DNA from: Paenibacillus campinasensis
GTDB taxonomy: Bacteria > Bacillota > Bacilli > Paenibacillales > Paenibacillaceae
DNA length: 64,000 nucleotides
Assembly: GCF_002272015.1 (NCBI RefSeq)
Contig: NZ_NPBY01000003.1
Span: 186,001 to 250,000, forward strand
Reading direction: 5' to 3'
In this document: piece after piece, positions 26,345-37,239 of the stretch
How positions within the stretch are numbered: position 1 is the stretch's first letter
Layout: each line of letters starts with the position of its first letter
The notes under the pieces: generated by a model
Databases searched by the model: none
What the model was told of the DNA's origin: nothing
Seen by the model: only the letters and a program-made list of their open reading frames with translations
Made by a program: the position numbers and the translations under genes

Positions 26345-27832
26345 ATGAAATTGTACGAACTATCATCCGTGCTGGCAGCAGCAGTCGTTGATGGAGACGG
26401 TGATGTTGAGATTTCGGATCTGCAGGTGGATTCCAGACAGGTGAAGGCGGGTGATCTGTTCATCTGCTTGCCGGGGCACACCGTGGATGGCCACGACTAC
26501 GCAGCGCAGGCAGCCGCTAGCGGAGCCAGCGCACTTATCGTCCAGCGGAAGCTTGATATTGACCTTCCGCAAGTTATCGTTAAGGATACCCGGCTGGCTA
26601 TGGCCGCGATGGCTGACAAGTTTTTCAACCAGCCTAGCGCGCGTATGAAGCTGATCGGTGTGACCGGAACGAACGGAAAAACAACGACCACGTACCTGAT
26701 CGAACGCATTCTTCAAGACTATGGTGTGAAAACCGGATTGATCGGCACGATTCAGATGCGATACAACGGGCAGTCATTCCCGATGCCAAGAACGACTCCG
26801 GAAGCGCTCGACCTTCAGCGTTACTTGAACGATATGGCGAGCAGCGGAACCGAATGCTGCGTGATGGAGGTATCCTCCCATGCGCTGGAGCAGGGGCGGG
26901 TGAAGGGAACAGACTTCCGGACGGCAATTTTCACGAATCTGTCGCAGGATCATCTGGACTACCATCATACGATGGAAGATTACCGGGCTGCGAAAGGGTT
27001 GTTTTTTGCCAGACTGGGGAACGCTTTTGCCAAGGACGAGAACAAGCGCAAATATGCCGTGTTGAACGCGGATGATGAGGCATCGGCTTATTTTGCAAAG
27101 CTTACTGCAGCCGAAGTGATTACTTACGGCGTACAGGAGGATGCAGACATTCGGGCAAGCCGTATCGTCATCACGGCGCAGGGCACTTCCTTCCATGTGG
27201 ATACGTTCCGCGGCAGCGCGGATATCTCGATCCGGATGGTCGGCAAGTTCAACGTATACAATGCGATGGCGGCCATTGCCGCAGCGCTTCTGGAAGGCAT
27301 TCCTCTGGAAGACATCAAGAACAGCCTTGAAGCCGTGCCTGGTGTTGACGGCCGGGTAGAGGTTGTAGATGAAGGCCAACCGTATGCGGTCATCGTGGAT
27401 TATGCTCATACCCCGGATGGTCTGGAGAACGTGCTGCGAACCGTGAATGAATTTGCCGAAGGCCGTATCCTGACCGTGTTTGGCTGCGGAGGGGACCGGG
27501 ACCGGACGAAGCGGCCGATCATGGGGAAAATCGCCTCCAAGTACAGCGACCTTGTATTTGTTACATCCGATAATCCCCGCACAGAGGACCCGGAGCGAAT
27601 CCTGAAGGATATTGAAGCGGGACTGATCGAGGAAGGCGTGTCTAAGGCCAGCTATGAGCTCATCGTGGATCGCCGTGAAGCGATTGAAAAGGCTATTGAA
27701 ATGGCAAGCCCGGGCGATGTAGTATTGATTGCGGGGAAAGGTCATGAGACCTACCAGCTGATCGCGGGCGAAGTGCTTGACTTTGACGACCGCATCGTAG
27801 CTAAAGACGCGATAAGGGGCAGACTAAAGTGA
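26345..27832 (+). CDS. murE: UDP-MurNAc-tripeptide synthetase MurE (meso-DAP adding)
   Basis: ATP-dependent ligase that adds the third amino acid to UDP-MurNAc-L-Ala-D-Glu in the cytoplasm. 495 residues with the three Mur ligase domains. The P-loop GVTGTNGKTTTTYLI is near residue 106, the central motif is YAHTPDGLENVL, and the C-terminal specificity loop reads SDNPRTEDP; DNPR is the signature for meso-diaminopimelate. The ATG at 26345 is preceded by GAGG and gives the family start; an in-frame codon at 26312 has no site. Confidence 0.96.
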   Translation: MKLYELSSVLAAAVVDGDGDVEISDLQVDSRQVKAGDLFICLPGHTVDGHDYAAQAAASGASALIVQRKLDIDLPQVIVKDTRLAMAAMADKFFNQPSARMKLIGVTGTNGKTTTTYLIERILQDYGVKTGLIGTIQMRYNGQSFPMPRTTPEALDLQRYLNDMASSGTECCVMEVSSHALEQGRVKGTDFRTAIFTNLSQDHLDYHHTMEDYRAAKGLFFARLGNAFAKDENKRKYAVLNADDEASAYFAKLTAAEVITYGVQEDADIRASRIVITAQGTSFHVDTFRGSADISIRMVGKFNVYNAMAAIAAALLEGIPLEDIKNSLEAVPGVDGRVEVVDEGQPYAVIVDYAHTPDGLENVLRTVNEFAEGRILTVFGCGGDRDRTKRPIMGKIASKYSDLVFVTSDNPRTEDPERILKDIEAGLIEEGVSKASYELIVDRREAIEKAIEMASPGDVVLIAGKGHETYQLIAGEVLDFDDRIVAKDAIRGRLK

Positions 27833-29247
27833 TCCATAAAACATTGCGAAGCATCGCCGACATGTGCGGCGGAACGCTTTCGCCAAACCTTGACGAGAAT
27901 ACGATGATTCATGGGGTCGGCACCGACTCCAGAACGATACAATCCGGCCAGCTCTTCGTCCCGATTGTCGGAGAGAAGTTTGACGGTCACCAGTTTGTCC
28001 GTCAGGTGCTGGACCAAGGAGCAGGAGCCGCGCTGTGGCAGCGGGATCATGGACCGGCGCCGGAAGGCCCTGTCATTGTGGTAGAGGACTCGCTGGCGGC
28101 GCTTCAGGCGCTGGCCAAGGCGTATTTGCGGCAGAGCGGTGCCAAGGTTGTCGGCATCACCGGCAGCAACGGCAAAACGACCGTAAAGGATATGGTATCC
28201 GCCCTGCTTGAGACACGGTATAAGGTGCATAAAACGAAGGGCAATTATAACAATCACATCGGGTTGCCGCTGACCGTGCTGGCGATGGAGGAAGGCACCG
28301 AGATCATCGTGCTGGAGATGGGCATGAGCGGGCGGCATGAGATCGAGCTGCTGTCCGGACTTGCGAATCCGGATATTGCTGTTATTACGAACATCGGTGA
28401 GGCCCATTTGCTGCAGCTCGGTTCACGCGAGGAGATTGCGCGGGCGAAGCTGGAGATTATTAGCGGGATGAAGCCTGGCGGACTGCTCATCTATCACGGT
28501 GACGAACCGCTGATCTCGCGGGTGCTCGAAGAAGCGTCGACCATTAAGCCGGAAGGTCTTCAGACCTTTACGTTCGGAACCGGCAGTGATAACGACAGCT
28601 ATCCGACAGGCCTGATGTTCCACGGCAAGGGAATTGTGTTTACCTCAAGCCGATCTGCCGGGGAGGCGTTCAGCCTGCCGCTGCTTGGACAGCACAACGT
28701 CGTAAACGCACTTGCCGCCATGGCGGTGGCCAGCGAGCTCGGGGTCAGCGAAGAGGAGATTCGCGAAGGCTTTGAGGGCCTCAAGCTTACCGGCATGCGG
28801 ATTGAGTGTATTGAAACGCGTCATGGCGTAACGGTGCTGAACGATGCTTACAATTCCAGTCCGACAGCCGTCAAGGCTGCCGTGGATGTCCTCGGGAACA
28901 TGAAGGGGTATCGGCGCCGCATTGCTGTGCTCGGGGACATGCTTGAACTCGGTCCGAAGGAAGCGGAGTTCCATGCGGAAATCGGCCATTACTTGTCTCC
29001 GGACAAGGTGGACATCGTGTTTACTTACGGCCCGCTGTCCCGTCATACGGCGGAAGCCGCACGTCAGTATTATCCGGAGAACAGCGTGTTTGCTTATACA
29101 GATAAGGAGGCGCTGATCGCCTCATTGATAGAGCAGATCACCAGCAAGGATGTTGTGCTGGTCAAAGCCTCGCGCGGAATGAGGCTTGAACAAGTCGTCG
29201 AGGCACTTGCGGAACTGCCTGGCGGAAACAATGGAAGTAGGGGGTGA
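27829..29247 (+). CDS. murF: UDP-MurNAc-tripeptide:D-Ala-D-Ala ligase MurF
   Basis: Adds D-alanyl-D-alanine to the UDP-MurNAc-tripeptide. 472 residues with P-loop GITGSNGKTTVKDMVSALL near residue 108, MGMSGRHEIELLSGLANPDIAVITNIGEAH, and NDAYNSSPTAVKAAVDVL. The GTG start at 27829 overlaps the murE stop by four bases (GTGA), with AAGGGG upstream, so it is translationally coupled to murE. Confidence 0.96.
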   Translation: MIHKTLRSIADMCGGTLSPNLDENTMIHGVGTDSRTIQSGQLFVPIVGEKFDGHQFVRQVLDQGAGAALWQRDHGPAPEGPVIVVEDSLAALQALAKAYLRQSGAKVVGITGSNGKTTVKDMVSALLETRYKVHKTKGNYNNHIGLPLTVLAMEEGTEIIVLEMGMSGRHEIELLSGLANPDIAVITNIGEAHLLQLGSREEIARAKLEIISGMKPGGLLIYHGDEPLISRVLEEASTIKPEGLQTFTFGTGSDNDSYPTGLMFHGKGIVFTSSRSAGEAFSLPLLGQHNVVNALAAMAVASELGVSEEEIREGFEGLKLTGMRIECIETRHGVTVLNDAYNSSPTAVKAAVDVLGNMKGYRRRIAVLGDMLELGPKEAEFHAEIGHYLSPDKVDIVFTYGPLSRHTAEAARQYYPENSVFAYTDKEALIASLIEQITSKDVVLVKASRGMRLEQVVEALAELPGGNNGSRG

Positions 29248-29252
29248 GCGGA

Positions 29253-30218
29253 ATGGACTATCAATTGCTGCTGCTGACGATCGCTGTATCGTTTGTCATC
29301 GCCGTTATTTCAGCTCCGCTGCTTATTCCGCTCCTGCGCAGAATGAAATTCGGCCAACAGGTTCGGGACGACGGTCCGCAGAGCCATCTGAAGAAAGCCG
29401 GGACGCCGACGATGGGCGGCGTTGTCATTCTGTTGGCGTTTACGCTCACGTTTATTAAGTTTTCGCCGGTAGATACCGATTTCTATGTTATGCTGGTTGC
29501 CACGCTCGGCTTTGGTTTGATCGGATTTCTGGACGATTATATCAAAATCGTATTCCGCAGATCGCTCGGACTGACCGCGCGTCAGAAGCTGCTGGGGCAG
29601 CTGATCTTTTCCGGGGTAATGTGCTGGCTCCTGATCTCCAACGGCCATAGCACCGCCATCGGAATGCCGGGAATGAGCTGGTCTTTTGACTGGGGCCCGT
29701 GGTTCTACTATCCCTTCATCGTGATCATGATGCTGGCCATCAGCAATGCCGTCAACTTTACAGATGGTGTGGACGGACTGCTGTCTGGTGTCAGCGCCAT
29801 CGCATTTGGCGCCTACGCGATCATTGCGATTCAGTCCACCTCGTTTGCAGCTGCGTTCTGCGCGGCGGCGATGATTGGTGCCGTGCTTGGCTTTCTCGTG
29901 TTCAATGCACATCCGGCCAAGGTGTTTATGGGGGATACAGGATCGCTCGGTATTGGGGGCGCCATCGGCGCAATTGCGATTGTGACCAAAAGCGAGCTGC
30001 TGTTCCTCGTGATCGGCGGGATTTTTGTCATCGAGATTCTTTCGGTGGTCCTGCAGGTCATATCCTTCAAAACGAGAGGCAAGCGGATATTCAAGATGAG
30101 TCCGATTCACCATCATTTTGAGCTGTCCGGATGGTCGGAATGGCGTGTTGTTATCACGTTCTGGACCGTCGGATTGATCCTTGCGGTGCTCGGACTTTAT
30201 ATCAACAAGGGGTTGTAG
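29253..30218 (+). CDS. mraY: Phospho-MurNAc-pentapeptide transferase MraY
   Basis: Membrane enzyme that moves phospho-MurNAc-pentapeptide onto undecaprenyl phosphate, forming lipid I. 321 residues and ten helices. Conserved loops are KKAGTPTMGGVVIL, GFLDDYIK (catalytic Asp pair), NAVNFTDGVDGLLSG, MGDTGSLGIGG and PIHHHFELSGWSEWRVV. The ATG at 29253 has AGGGGG 8 bases upstream; a GTG at 29244 overlaps that site and is less likely. Confidence 0.96.
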   Translation: MDYQLLLLTIAVSFVIAVISAPLLIPLLRRMKFGQQVRDDGPQSHLKKAGTPTMGGVVILLAFTLTFIKFSPVDTDFYVMLVATLGFGLIGFLDDYIKIVFRRSLGLTARQKLLGQLIFSGVMCWLLISNGHSTAIGMPGMSWSFDWGPWFYYPFIVIMMLAISNAVNFTDGVDGLLSGVSAIAFGAYAIIAIQSTSFAAAFCAAAMIGAVLGFLVFNAHPAKVFMGDTGSLGIGGAIGAIAIVTKSELLFLVIGGIFVIEILSVVLQVISFKTRGKRIFKMSPIHHHFELSGWSEWRVVITFWTVGLILAVLGLYINKGL

Positions 30219-30220
30219 AA

Positions 30221-31642
<1,422 letters not shown>

Positions 31643-31693
31643 GTAGGGGGGTGTGGATAAGCCCCTACTTTGGATGTTCGAGGTGGCCTTCCT

Positions 31694-32791
31694 ATGAACA
31701 AGAACCGTCAGGCGCCCGATCTGTGGCTGCTGATTTGCATTATGGCCCTGCTGGCCATCGGTCTGGTCATGGTATACAGTGCAGGCTCTGTGCTTGCCTT
31801 TCATGATTATGGCGACAAGTTTTACTTCGTGAAACGACAAGGTTTATTTGCGGTATTGGGGCTGGTCGCGATGTATTTCACCTCCAATATCGATTTCAGA
31901 GTATGGAAGAAATATAGCAAGCTCATTCTGCTAGTCTGCTTCTTTCTGCTTGTCATCGTGCTTATTCCGGGCATCGGCGTCGTTCGCGGCGGCGCAAGAA
32001 GCTGGCTTGGCATCAGCTCTTTTGGCATTCAGCCCTCCGAGTTTATGAAACTCGGCATGATTCTGTTTCTTGCGAGATGGCTCAGTCAGAAAAACTATGA
32101 TATTACGAATTTTTCCAAGGGGCTGCTGCCCCCGCTCGGACTGATCGGTCTGGCCTTCGGCTTGATTATGCTGCAGCCGGATCTAGGTACCGGAGCGGTG
32201 ATGCTGGGCGCCGCGATGATGATTGTATTTACCGCAGGGGCCAGCCTGAAGCATCTCGGCTTCCTGTCCCTCGGCGGCATTGCCGGCTTCGTCGGTCTGA
32301 TTCTCGCCGCACCGTATCGGTTGAAGCGAATTACCGGCTTTCTCGATCCGTGGTCAGATCCGCTTGGAACGGGTTATCAGATCATCCAGTCTCTCTATGC
32401 GATCGGACCTGGCGGGCTCGGCGGCCTGGGACTTGGCATGAGCCGTCAGAAGCATGCCTATGTGCCGGAGCCGCAGACAGATTTTATATTCTCCATATTG
32501 GCTGAGGAGCTCGGATTCATCGGCGGGTTGACAGTGCTGCTTCTGTTCGCTGCGCTCGTATGGCGGGGCATGCGCATTGCCATGACGATCAGCGACGGCT
32601 TTGGCAGCCTGCTGGCCGTGGGCATCATCGGCATGGTGGCGATCCAGGTTATCATTAACATCGGGGTCGTTATCGGATTGATGCCGGTGACGGGCATCAC
32701 CCTGCCATTGATCAGCTACGGCGGCAGTTCCTTGACGCTGATGCTGACAGCGCTCGGCATTCTATTAAATATATCCCGTTATGCGAGGTGA
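31694..32791 (+). CDS. spoVE: SEDS-family protein SpoVE/FtsW
   Basis: Polytopic SEDS glycosyltransferase that polymerises lipid II. 365 residues, about ten helices. Signatures are the catalytic loop region GIGVVRGGARSWLGISSFGIQPSEFMKLGMIL, DLGTGAVML, and PVTGITLPLISYGGSS near the end. The position between murD and murG is that of spoVE in B. subtilis, where it works with SpoVD in spore cortex synthesis; sequence alone does not separate SpoVE from FtsW. The ATG at 31694 has AGGTGG 7 bases upstream. Confidence 0.9.
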   Translation: MNKNRQAPDLWLLICIMALLAIGLVMVYSAGSVLAFHDYGDKFYFVKRQGLFAVLGLVAMYFTSNIDFRVWKKYSKLILLVCFFLLVIVLIPGIGVVRGGARSWLGISSFGIQPSEFMKLGMILFLARWLSQKNYDITNFSKGLLPPLGLIGLAFGLIMLQPDLGTGAVMLGAAMMIVFTAGASLKHLGFLSLGGIAGFVGLILAAPYRLKRITGFLDPWSDPLGTGYQIIQSLYAIGPGGLGGLGLGMSRQKHAYVPEPQTDFIFSILAEELGFIGGLTVLLLFAALVWRGMRIAMTISDGFGSLLAVGIIGMVAIQVIINIGVVIGLMPVTGITLPLISYGGSSLTLMLTALGILLNISRYAR

Positions 32792-32797
32792 ACCGGC

Positions 32798-33907
32798 ATG
32801 CGTGTCGTACTAACAGGCGGCGGTACGGGGGGGCACATCTACCCTGCCGTTGCCATTGCCAGACAATGTGAGGCTGAGGAGCTAACATCTCAGTTTTTAT
32901 ATATCGGAGGCAAGAGAGGTTTGGAAAGCAAGCTTGTCCCGCAGGAGAATCTTCCTTTTGAAAGCATAGATATTACCGGATTTCGGCGCAGCCTGTCCCT
33001 CGAAAATGTGAGGACGATCATGCGCTTCTTCAAGGGCGTCAGCAGATCGAAGAAGCTGCTGTCGGATTTCAAGCCGGACATCGTTATCGGCACCGGCGGT
33101 TATGTATGCGGACCGGTCGTATACGCTGCGGCCAAGCTGGGCATCCCGACATTGATCCACGAGCAGAATGCCATTCCGGGTCTGACCAACCAGTTTCTGA
33201 GCCGCTATGCGGACACGGTAGCGGTCAGCTTTGAAGGCTCGGAGAAGGCGTTCCCCAAAGCGAAAAGAGCAATTTATACCGGAAATCCACGCGCGACGAC
33301 GGTGATGTCCGCCAATCGTGAGCGTGGATTTGCTTCGCTTGGGATTCCAAGCGACAGCCCGATCGTGCTTGTTGTCGGGGGCAGCCGCGGAGCCCGGGCC
33401 ATCAACGAGGCGATGAAGGGGATGGCAGCGATGATCGACAGGCTCCCTGGCGTTCATTTTGTATTTGTAACCGGGGAGACGTATTTCGAAGGAACACGGG
33501 AGGCGATTCGCAGCGAGCTTGGCACGATGCCAAACCATCTGCATATCGTTCCGTATATTAGCAATATGCCGGAGGTGCTGGCTGCTACGTCGCTGATCAT
33601 CAACCGGGCCGGGGCTTCGTTCCTTGCGGAAATTACGTCGCTTGGCATTCCGTCCATTCTGATTCCGTCCCCGAACGTGACCAACAACCATCAGGAAGCC
33701 AATGCCAGACAGCTGGAGGAGGCTGGCGCTTCTCGCATGATCCTGGAGAAGGATTTGACAGCGGAGCGTCTGTTCGGACAGATTGAGGACATTATGAAGA
33801 GCGGCGATGTGCTAGGCGCGATGACCGAGGCATCGCGCAAGCTTGGAAAGCCGGATTCGGCAGCCGTAATTGTTGAAGAGATTCGGAGGCTGACGGGCAA
33901 ACGGTAA
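32798..33907 (+). CDS. murG: Lipid II synthase MurG
   Basis: Peripheral membrane GT-B glycosyltransferase that adds GlcNAc to lipid I. 369 residues with the G-loop motif VLTGGGTGGHIYPAVAIA at the start, GTGGYVCGPVVYAA, HEQNAIPGLTNQFL, VVGGSRGARAIN and RAGASFLAEITSLGIPSILIPSPNVTNNHQEANA. GAGGTG upstream. It follows spoVE by 6 bases. Confidence 0.96.
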   Translation: MRVVLTGGGTGGHIYPAVAIARQCEAEELTSQFLYIGGKRGLESKLVPQENLPFESIDITGFRRSLSLENVRTIMRFFKGVSRSKKLLSDFKPDIVIGTGGYVCGPVVYAAAKLGIPTLIHEQNAIPGLTNQFLSRYADTVAVSFEGSEKAFPKAKRAIYTGNPRATTVMSANRERGFASLGIPSDSPIVLVVGGSRGARAINEAMKGMAAMIDRLPGVHFVFVTGETYFEGTREAIRSELGTMPNHLHIVPYISNMPEVLAATSLIINRAGASFLAEITSLGIPSILIPSPNVTNNHQEANARQLEEAGASRMILEKDLTAERLFGQIEDIMKSGDVLGAMTEASRKLGKPDSAAVIVEEIRRLTGKR

Positions 33908-33997
33908 AACGGCCGGACGATTGTCACATCCCTATAGAGCGTGACATAAGATACTCTATAATCGTGACGCACCCATGAGGCCGACATTATGACACCC

Positions 33998-34040
33998 GGC
34001 CATCTCTTCGCCCCGTCGCAAAGATATGGCCTTTTGGTTT
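33998..34040 (+). terminator. Terminator-like hairpin between murG and murB
   Basis: GGCCATCTCTT (33998-34008) pairs with AAGATATGGCC (34021-34031) with one mismatch, followed by TTTTGGTTT. It could attenuate transcription inside the cluster. A TATAAT at 33957-33962 upstream lacks a good -35. Confidence 0.55.
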
Positions 34041-34066
34041 GGAAAGTCAAGGGAGGTTTATGTTAG

Positions 34067-34972
34067 ATGCAGCAATGGAAATCGCTACTATCTGAGGCCA
34101 ATGTCGGGGCTGTGCTATGGAATGAACCGCTGGCAAAATATACGACATGGAAGATTGGCGGACCGGCCGATGTGCTGATTGTCCCTGAAACGAAGGAGCA
34201 GCTGTCGGAATTGGTCACTCTTCTCCATGCCCATCAAATCCCGTGGATTCAGCTGGGCCGGGGCTCCAACATGCTCATTGCCGATAAAGGCATACGCGGG
34301 GCGGTCATCAAGCTCGGTAAGGGGTTTGAACATTGTAGCTTTGACGGATGCACGGCATCTGCCGGCGGCAGTATGTCGTTCGTTAAGCTCAGTGTTCTGG
34401 CCGGAAAACAAGGATTAATGGGTCTCGAATTTGCCGGAGGCATTCCGGGCTCGGTCGGAGGGGCCGTGTACATGAATGCCGGCGCCCATGGGTCGGATGT
34501 GTCACGCATATTTAAGTCCGCTGACATTGTACTGGAAACAGGGGAATTGGTTACTTATGCTGCCGAGGATATGGCGTTTGATTACCGGCATTCCATTCTG
34601 CATGAGCGAAAAGGGATTGTAACGGGGGCGGTATTTGCACTCGAATACGGCGACCGCGAGCAGATTTCTGCGGTTATGGCATCCTACAAGGATCGCCGCC
34701 GGCGTACACAGCCGCTGCAGTCGGCGACCGCAGGCAGCGTATTTCGGAATCCCCCGGGCGACCATGCGGCCAGGCTCATTGAAGCAGCCGGACTCAAGGG
34801 GCTTCGGATCGGAGGAGCGGAAATTTCCGTGCAGCATGCCAATTTCATTGAGAACACCGGTCAAGCGACAGCAGAGGACGTGCTTGCCCTGATGGAGCAT
34901 ATCAAGGCCACCGTAGCCGACAAGAACGGGATCCAACTGGTGCCGGAGGTCTATGTGATGGGTGAGCGGTAA
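34067..34972 (+). CDS. murB: UDP-N-acetylenolpyruvoylglucosamine reductase MurB
   Basis: FAD- and NADPH-dependent enzyme that reduces UDP-GlcNAc-enolpyruvate to UDP-MurNAc. 301 residues, the short (type II) form typical of Gram-positives. Motifs are KYTTWKIGGPADVLIVP, WIQLGRGSNMLIADKGIRG, GLEFAGGIPGSVGGAVYMNAGAHG and ATAGSVFRNPPGDHAARLIEAAGLKG with the catalytic serine. AGGGAGG lies about 10 bases upstream. 159 bases after murG. Confidence 0.96.
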   Translation: MQQWKSLLSEANVGAVLWNEPLAKYTTWKIGGPADVLIVPETKEQLSELVTLLHAHQIPWIQLGRGSNMLIADKGIRGAVIKLGKGFEHCSFDGCTASAGGSMSFVKLSVLAGKQGLMGLEFAGGIPGSVGGAVYMNAGAHGSDVSRIFKSADIVLETGELVTYAAEDMAFDYRHSILHERKGIVTGAVFALEYGDREQISAVMASYKDRRRRTQPLQSATAGSVFRNPPGDHAARLIEAAGLKGLRIGGAEISVQHANFIENTGQATAEDVLALMEHIKATVADKNGIQLVPEVYVMGER

Positions 34973-34988
34973 ACTCGGAGGTGATACA

Positions 34989-36272
34989 TTGGACAAATTG
35001 GTGATTGAGGGTGGAAATCCCCTATCAGGAACCATTCGTATCCATGGTGCAAAAAATGCTGCTTTGCCGATTCTGGCGGCAAGTCTTCTTGCCGAAGGGA
35101 CTGTCCGTCTAAGCAACGTTCCGCATTTGCTCGACATTGAAGTGATGCTCAGCATACTGAACCGCCTCGGCTGCAAAACCAGACATGAGCTGGAGACGGT
35201 CACCGTGGATACGGCGTCAGCCAATTCGTCTCACGTCCCGGAAGATTTAATGAAGCAGATGCGCTCCTCGATCTTTTTGATGGGACCTCTGCTGGCCCGT
35301 TTCGGTGAAGTGACCATTTATCAGCCTGGCGGCTGTGCGATTGGCGAACGGAAAATTGATCTGCATCTCAAAGGACTCAAAGCGCTCGGCGCCGAAATCA
35401 TAGAGGGCGACGAGAAAATCCACTGCCGTGCGAGCCGATTGACAGGAACGGATATCCATCTGGACTTTGCCAGTGTCGGAGCAACTGAAAATATCATGAT
35501 GGCAGCTGCTACAGCAGCGGGAACAACCGTCATTACCAATGCAGCGAGAGAACCGGAAATCCAGGATCTCCAGCATTTTCTCAACAAGATGGGGGCGAAT
35601 ATTGTCGGAGCCGGGACCGATACGATTACGATTCATGGCGTAGAGCGACTTGAGCCATGTGAGTATGAGATTATTCCCGACCGCATCGTTGCGGGAACTG
35701 TCATGATTGCCGCAGCGGTAACAAGAGGCAATGTCACGCTGACGAAGACGAATCCGTCGCACTTATCATCGCTAATCCATGTGCTCAAGCGTGCTGGTGT
35801 TCAAACCAGTGCCTGCAATGATATAATGAACATAAGCTGTATGAGCCGCCCCAAAGCTGTGGAGCGGATCGTAACATCGCCGTACCCGTCCTTTCCTACC
35901 GATCTTCAATCACAGGTGATGGTTCTCCTGTCATTGGCAGACGGGTTTAGCGTCATGAAAGAGACGGTGTTCGAGGGACGCTTCAAGCATGTGGAGGAGT
36001 TGTCCCGAATGGGCGCAGACATTTCAACGGATATGAACTATGCATTTATTAGAGGCGTACAGAGAATTTATGGTGCTACCGTAGAGGCAACGGATCTGCG
36101 TGCCGGAGCCGCGCTGGTTATCGCCGGCTTGGCTGCGCAGGGAACGACTGTCGTGGAACAGGTGCATCATATCGATCGCGGTTACGATCGGATTGAAAAC
36201 ATGTTCCAAGGCTTGGGCGCCCGGATTTATCGAGAGACCCCGGTGCCACGGCCGCTTGATTTAGCCAATTGA
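34989..36272 (+). CDS. murA: UDP-N-acetylglucosamine 1-carboxyvinyltransferase MurA
   Basis: Transfers enolpyruvate from PEP to UDP-GlcNAc, the first committed step of peptidoglycan synthesis and the fosfomycin target. 427 residues. GAKNAALPILAASLLAEG near residue 20, PGGCAIGERKIDLHLKGL with the PEP-binding Cys at residue 116 (the fosfomycin-sensitive form), and a C-terminal RAGAALVIAGLAAQGTT. The start is TTG at 34989, preceded by GGAGGTGAT, and gives the family N-terminus MDKLVIEGG; an ATG at 34962 overlaps the murB end. Confidence 0.95.
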   Translation: MDKLVIEGGNPLSGTIRIHGAKNAALPILAASLLAEGTVRLSNVPHLLDIEVMLSILNRLGCKTRHELETVTVDTASANSSHVPEDLMKQMRSSIFLMGPLLARFGEVTIYQPGGCAIGERKIDLHLKGLKALGAEIIEGDEKIHCRASRLTGTDIHLDFASVGATENIMMAAATAAGTTVITNAAREPEIQDLQHFLNKMGANIVGAGTDTITIHGVERLEPCEYEIIPDRIVAGTVMIAAAVTRGNVTLTKTNPSHLSSLIHVLKRAGVQTSACNDIMNISCMSRPKAVERIVTSPYPSFPTDLQSQVMVLLSLADGFSVMKETVFEGRFKHVEELSRMGADISTDMNYAFIRGVQRIYGATVEATDLRAGAALVIAGLAAQGTTVVEQVHHIDRGYDRIENMFQGLGARIYRETPVPRPLDLAN

Positions 36273-36283
36273 GGTCCTAGGCG

Positions 36284-36309
36284 TCCCCTCCTTCACCGAT
36301 AGGAGGGGA
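36284..36309 (+). promoter_or_regulatory. Hairpin covering the divIB ribosome binding site
   Basis: TCCCCTCC (36284-36291) is perfectly complementary to GGAGGGGA (36302-36309), the only strong Shine-Dalgarno sequence before divIB. No T-run follows. Confidence 0.5.
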
Positions 36310-36320
36310 TGACAGGCTTT

Positions 36321-37085
36321 ATGGAGAGAGAGGATATGTCCAAGACACCCATGCCTGTCCTGAAAGAGGACAAGCCCAGACCGAAAACAGCCAGGAAAAT
36401 CATATGGATACTGCTGCTGCTGTTTATAGCCCTGCTGACCATCCTGTTCTTCCGTTCCCCGGTCAGCCAAGTGACGGATATCGAAATCACGGGTAATACG
36501 TTTAATACGGATGAACAGCTGCTTGAGGAGAGCGGAGTCGGGGTTGGCGACCAGTTTTTTGGTGTTGATCCGGATAAAATTGGTGAGCGTCTGCAGGCTC
36601 TTGGCACGATTCGGGAGGCGCAGGTGATCAAGACGTTCCCCGGAAGCATCAGCATCGTGATTGAAGAACAGCCCACGGTCGCTTACGAGCTGACCAGTGA
36701 CGGTTCGCTTCTGGCGATTCTGGCCAGCGGCACATCCGTGCCTGTATCAGCCAGCGGCATCGCGGTAGAGAAGCCGATTCTGACGAACTGGGAGCCTTCC
36801 GATCCGAACAAGGCGAAGCTGAGCGAGGTGCTGGCCGATATTCCCGGCAGCCTGACCTCGGATATTTCCGAGATCACGCCGTCGCCGACCCTGTCATTTC
36901 CGGATCGGATTAAGCTGTACACACGCTCCAAGTTTGAAGTCATTACTACCGTCTCCCTGCTGAAGGATAAAGTGGAGTACCTCAATCAGGTAACCGAAGT
37001 GGAGCAGCCGGGTCTCATTACGATGCTGGAGGCGGACTCCTATGTGCCTTTTGTTGCCGAGTCTGAGGACGAAGAAGGGGAATAA
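36321..37085 (+). CDS. divIB: Cell-division protein DivIB/FtsQ
   Basis: Bitopic divisome protein that binds FtsL and DivIC. 254 residues with this start: a charged cytoplasmic tail rich in Lys/Pro, one helix (IIWILLLLFIALLTILFF), the POTRA domain (VTDIEITGNTFNTDEQLLEESGVGVGDQFFGVDP) and the beta domain with VIKTFPGSISIVIEEQPTVAYE. Candidate starts are ATGs at 36309, 36321 and 36336; 36321 is 12 bases from AGGAGGGG and is a compromise. The acidic C-terminus (ESEDEEGE) is short. Confidence 0.88.
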   Translation: MEREDMSKTPMPVLKEDKPRPKTARKIIWILLLLFIALLTILFFRSPVSQVTDIEITGNTFNTDEQLLEESGVGVGDQFFGVDPDKIGERLQALGTIREAQVIKTFPGSISIVIEEQPTVAYELTSDGSLLAILASGTSVPVSASGIAVEKPILTNWEPSDPNKAKLSEVLADIPGSLTSDISEITPSPTLSFPDRIKLYTRSKFEVITTVSLLKDKVEYLNQVTEVEQPGLITMLEADSYVPFVAESEDEEGE

Positions 37086-37166
37086 GCCCCCCCTACTCAG
37101 CGATAGGAATAAATGGTACAATTGAGAGTATTGGCAAGCTGGTGCAATTCGATTCTTCTATTGAAA

Positions 37167-37204
37167 TTTTAGTGCCTTTTGAATAGCAAATGTTGGCACT
37201 AAAA
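37167..37204. promoter_or_regulatory. Inverted repeat between divIB and ftsA
   Basis: TTTTAGTGCC (37167-37176) and GGCACTAAAA (37195-37204), perfect 10-bp arms with an 18-base loop. Neither strand has a following T-run, so it is not a standard terminator; role unknown. Confidence 0.45.
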
Positions 37205-37239
37205 AATATGTAGAAAAAAGAGGGATAGCCCGGCGAATG

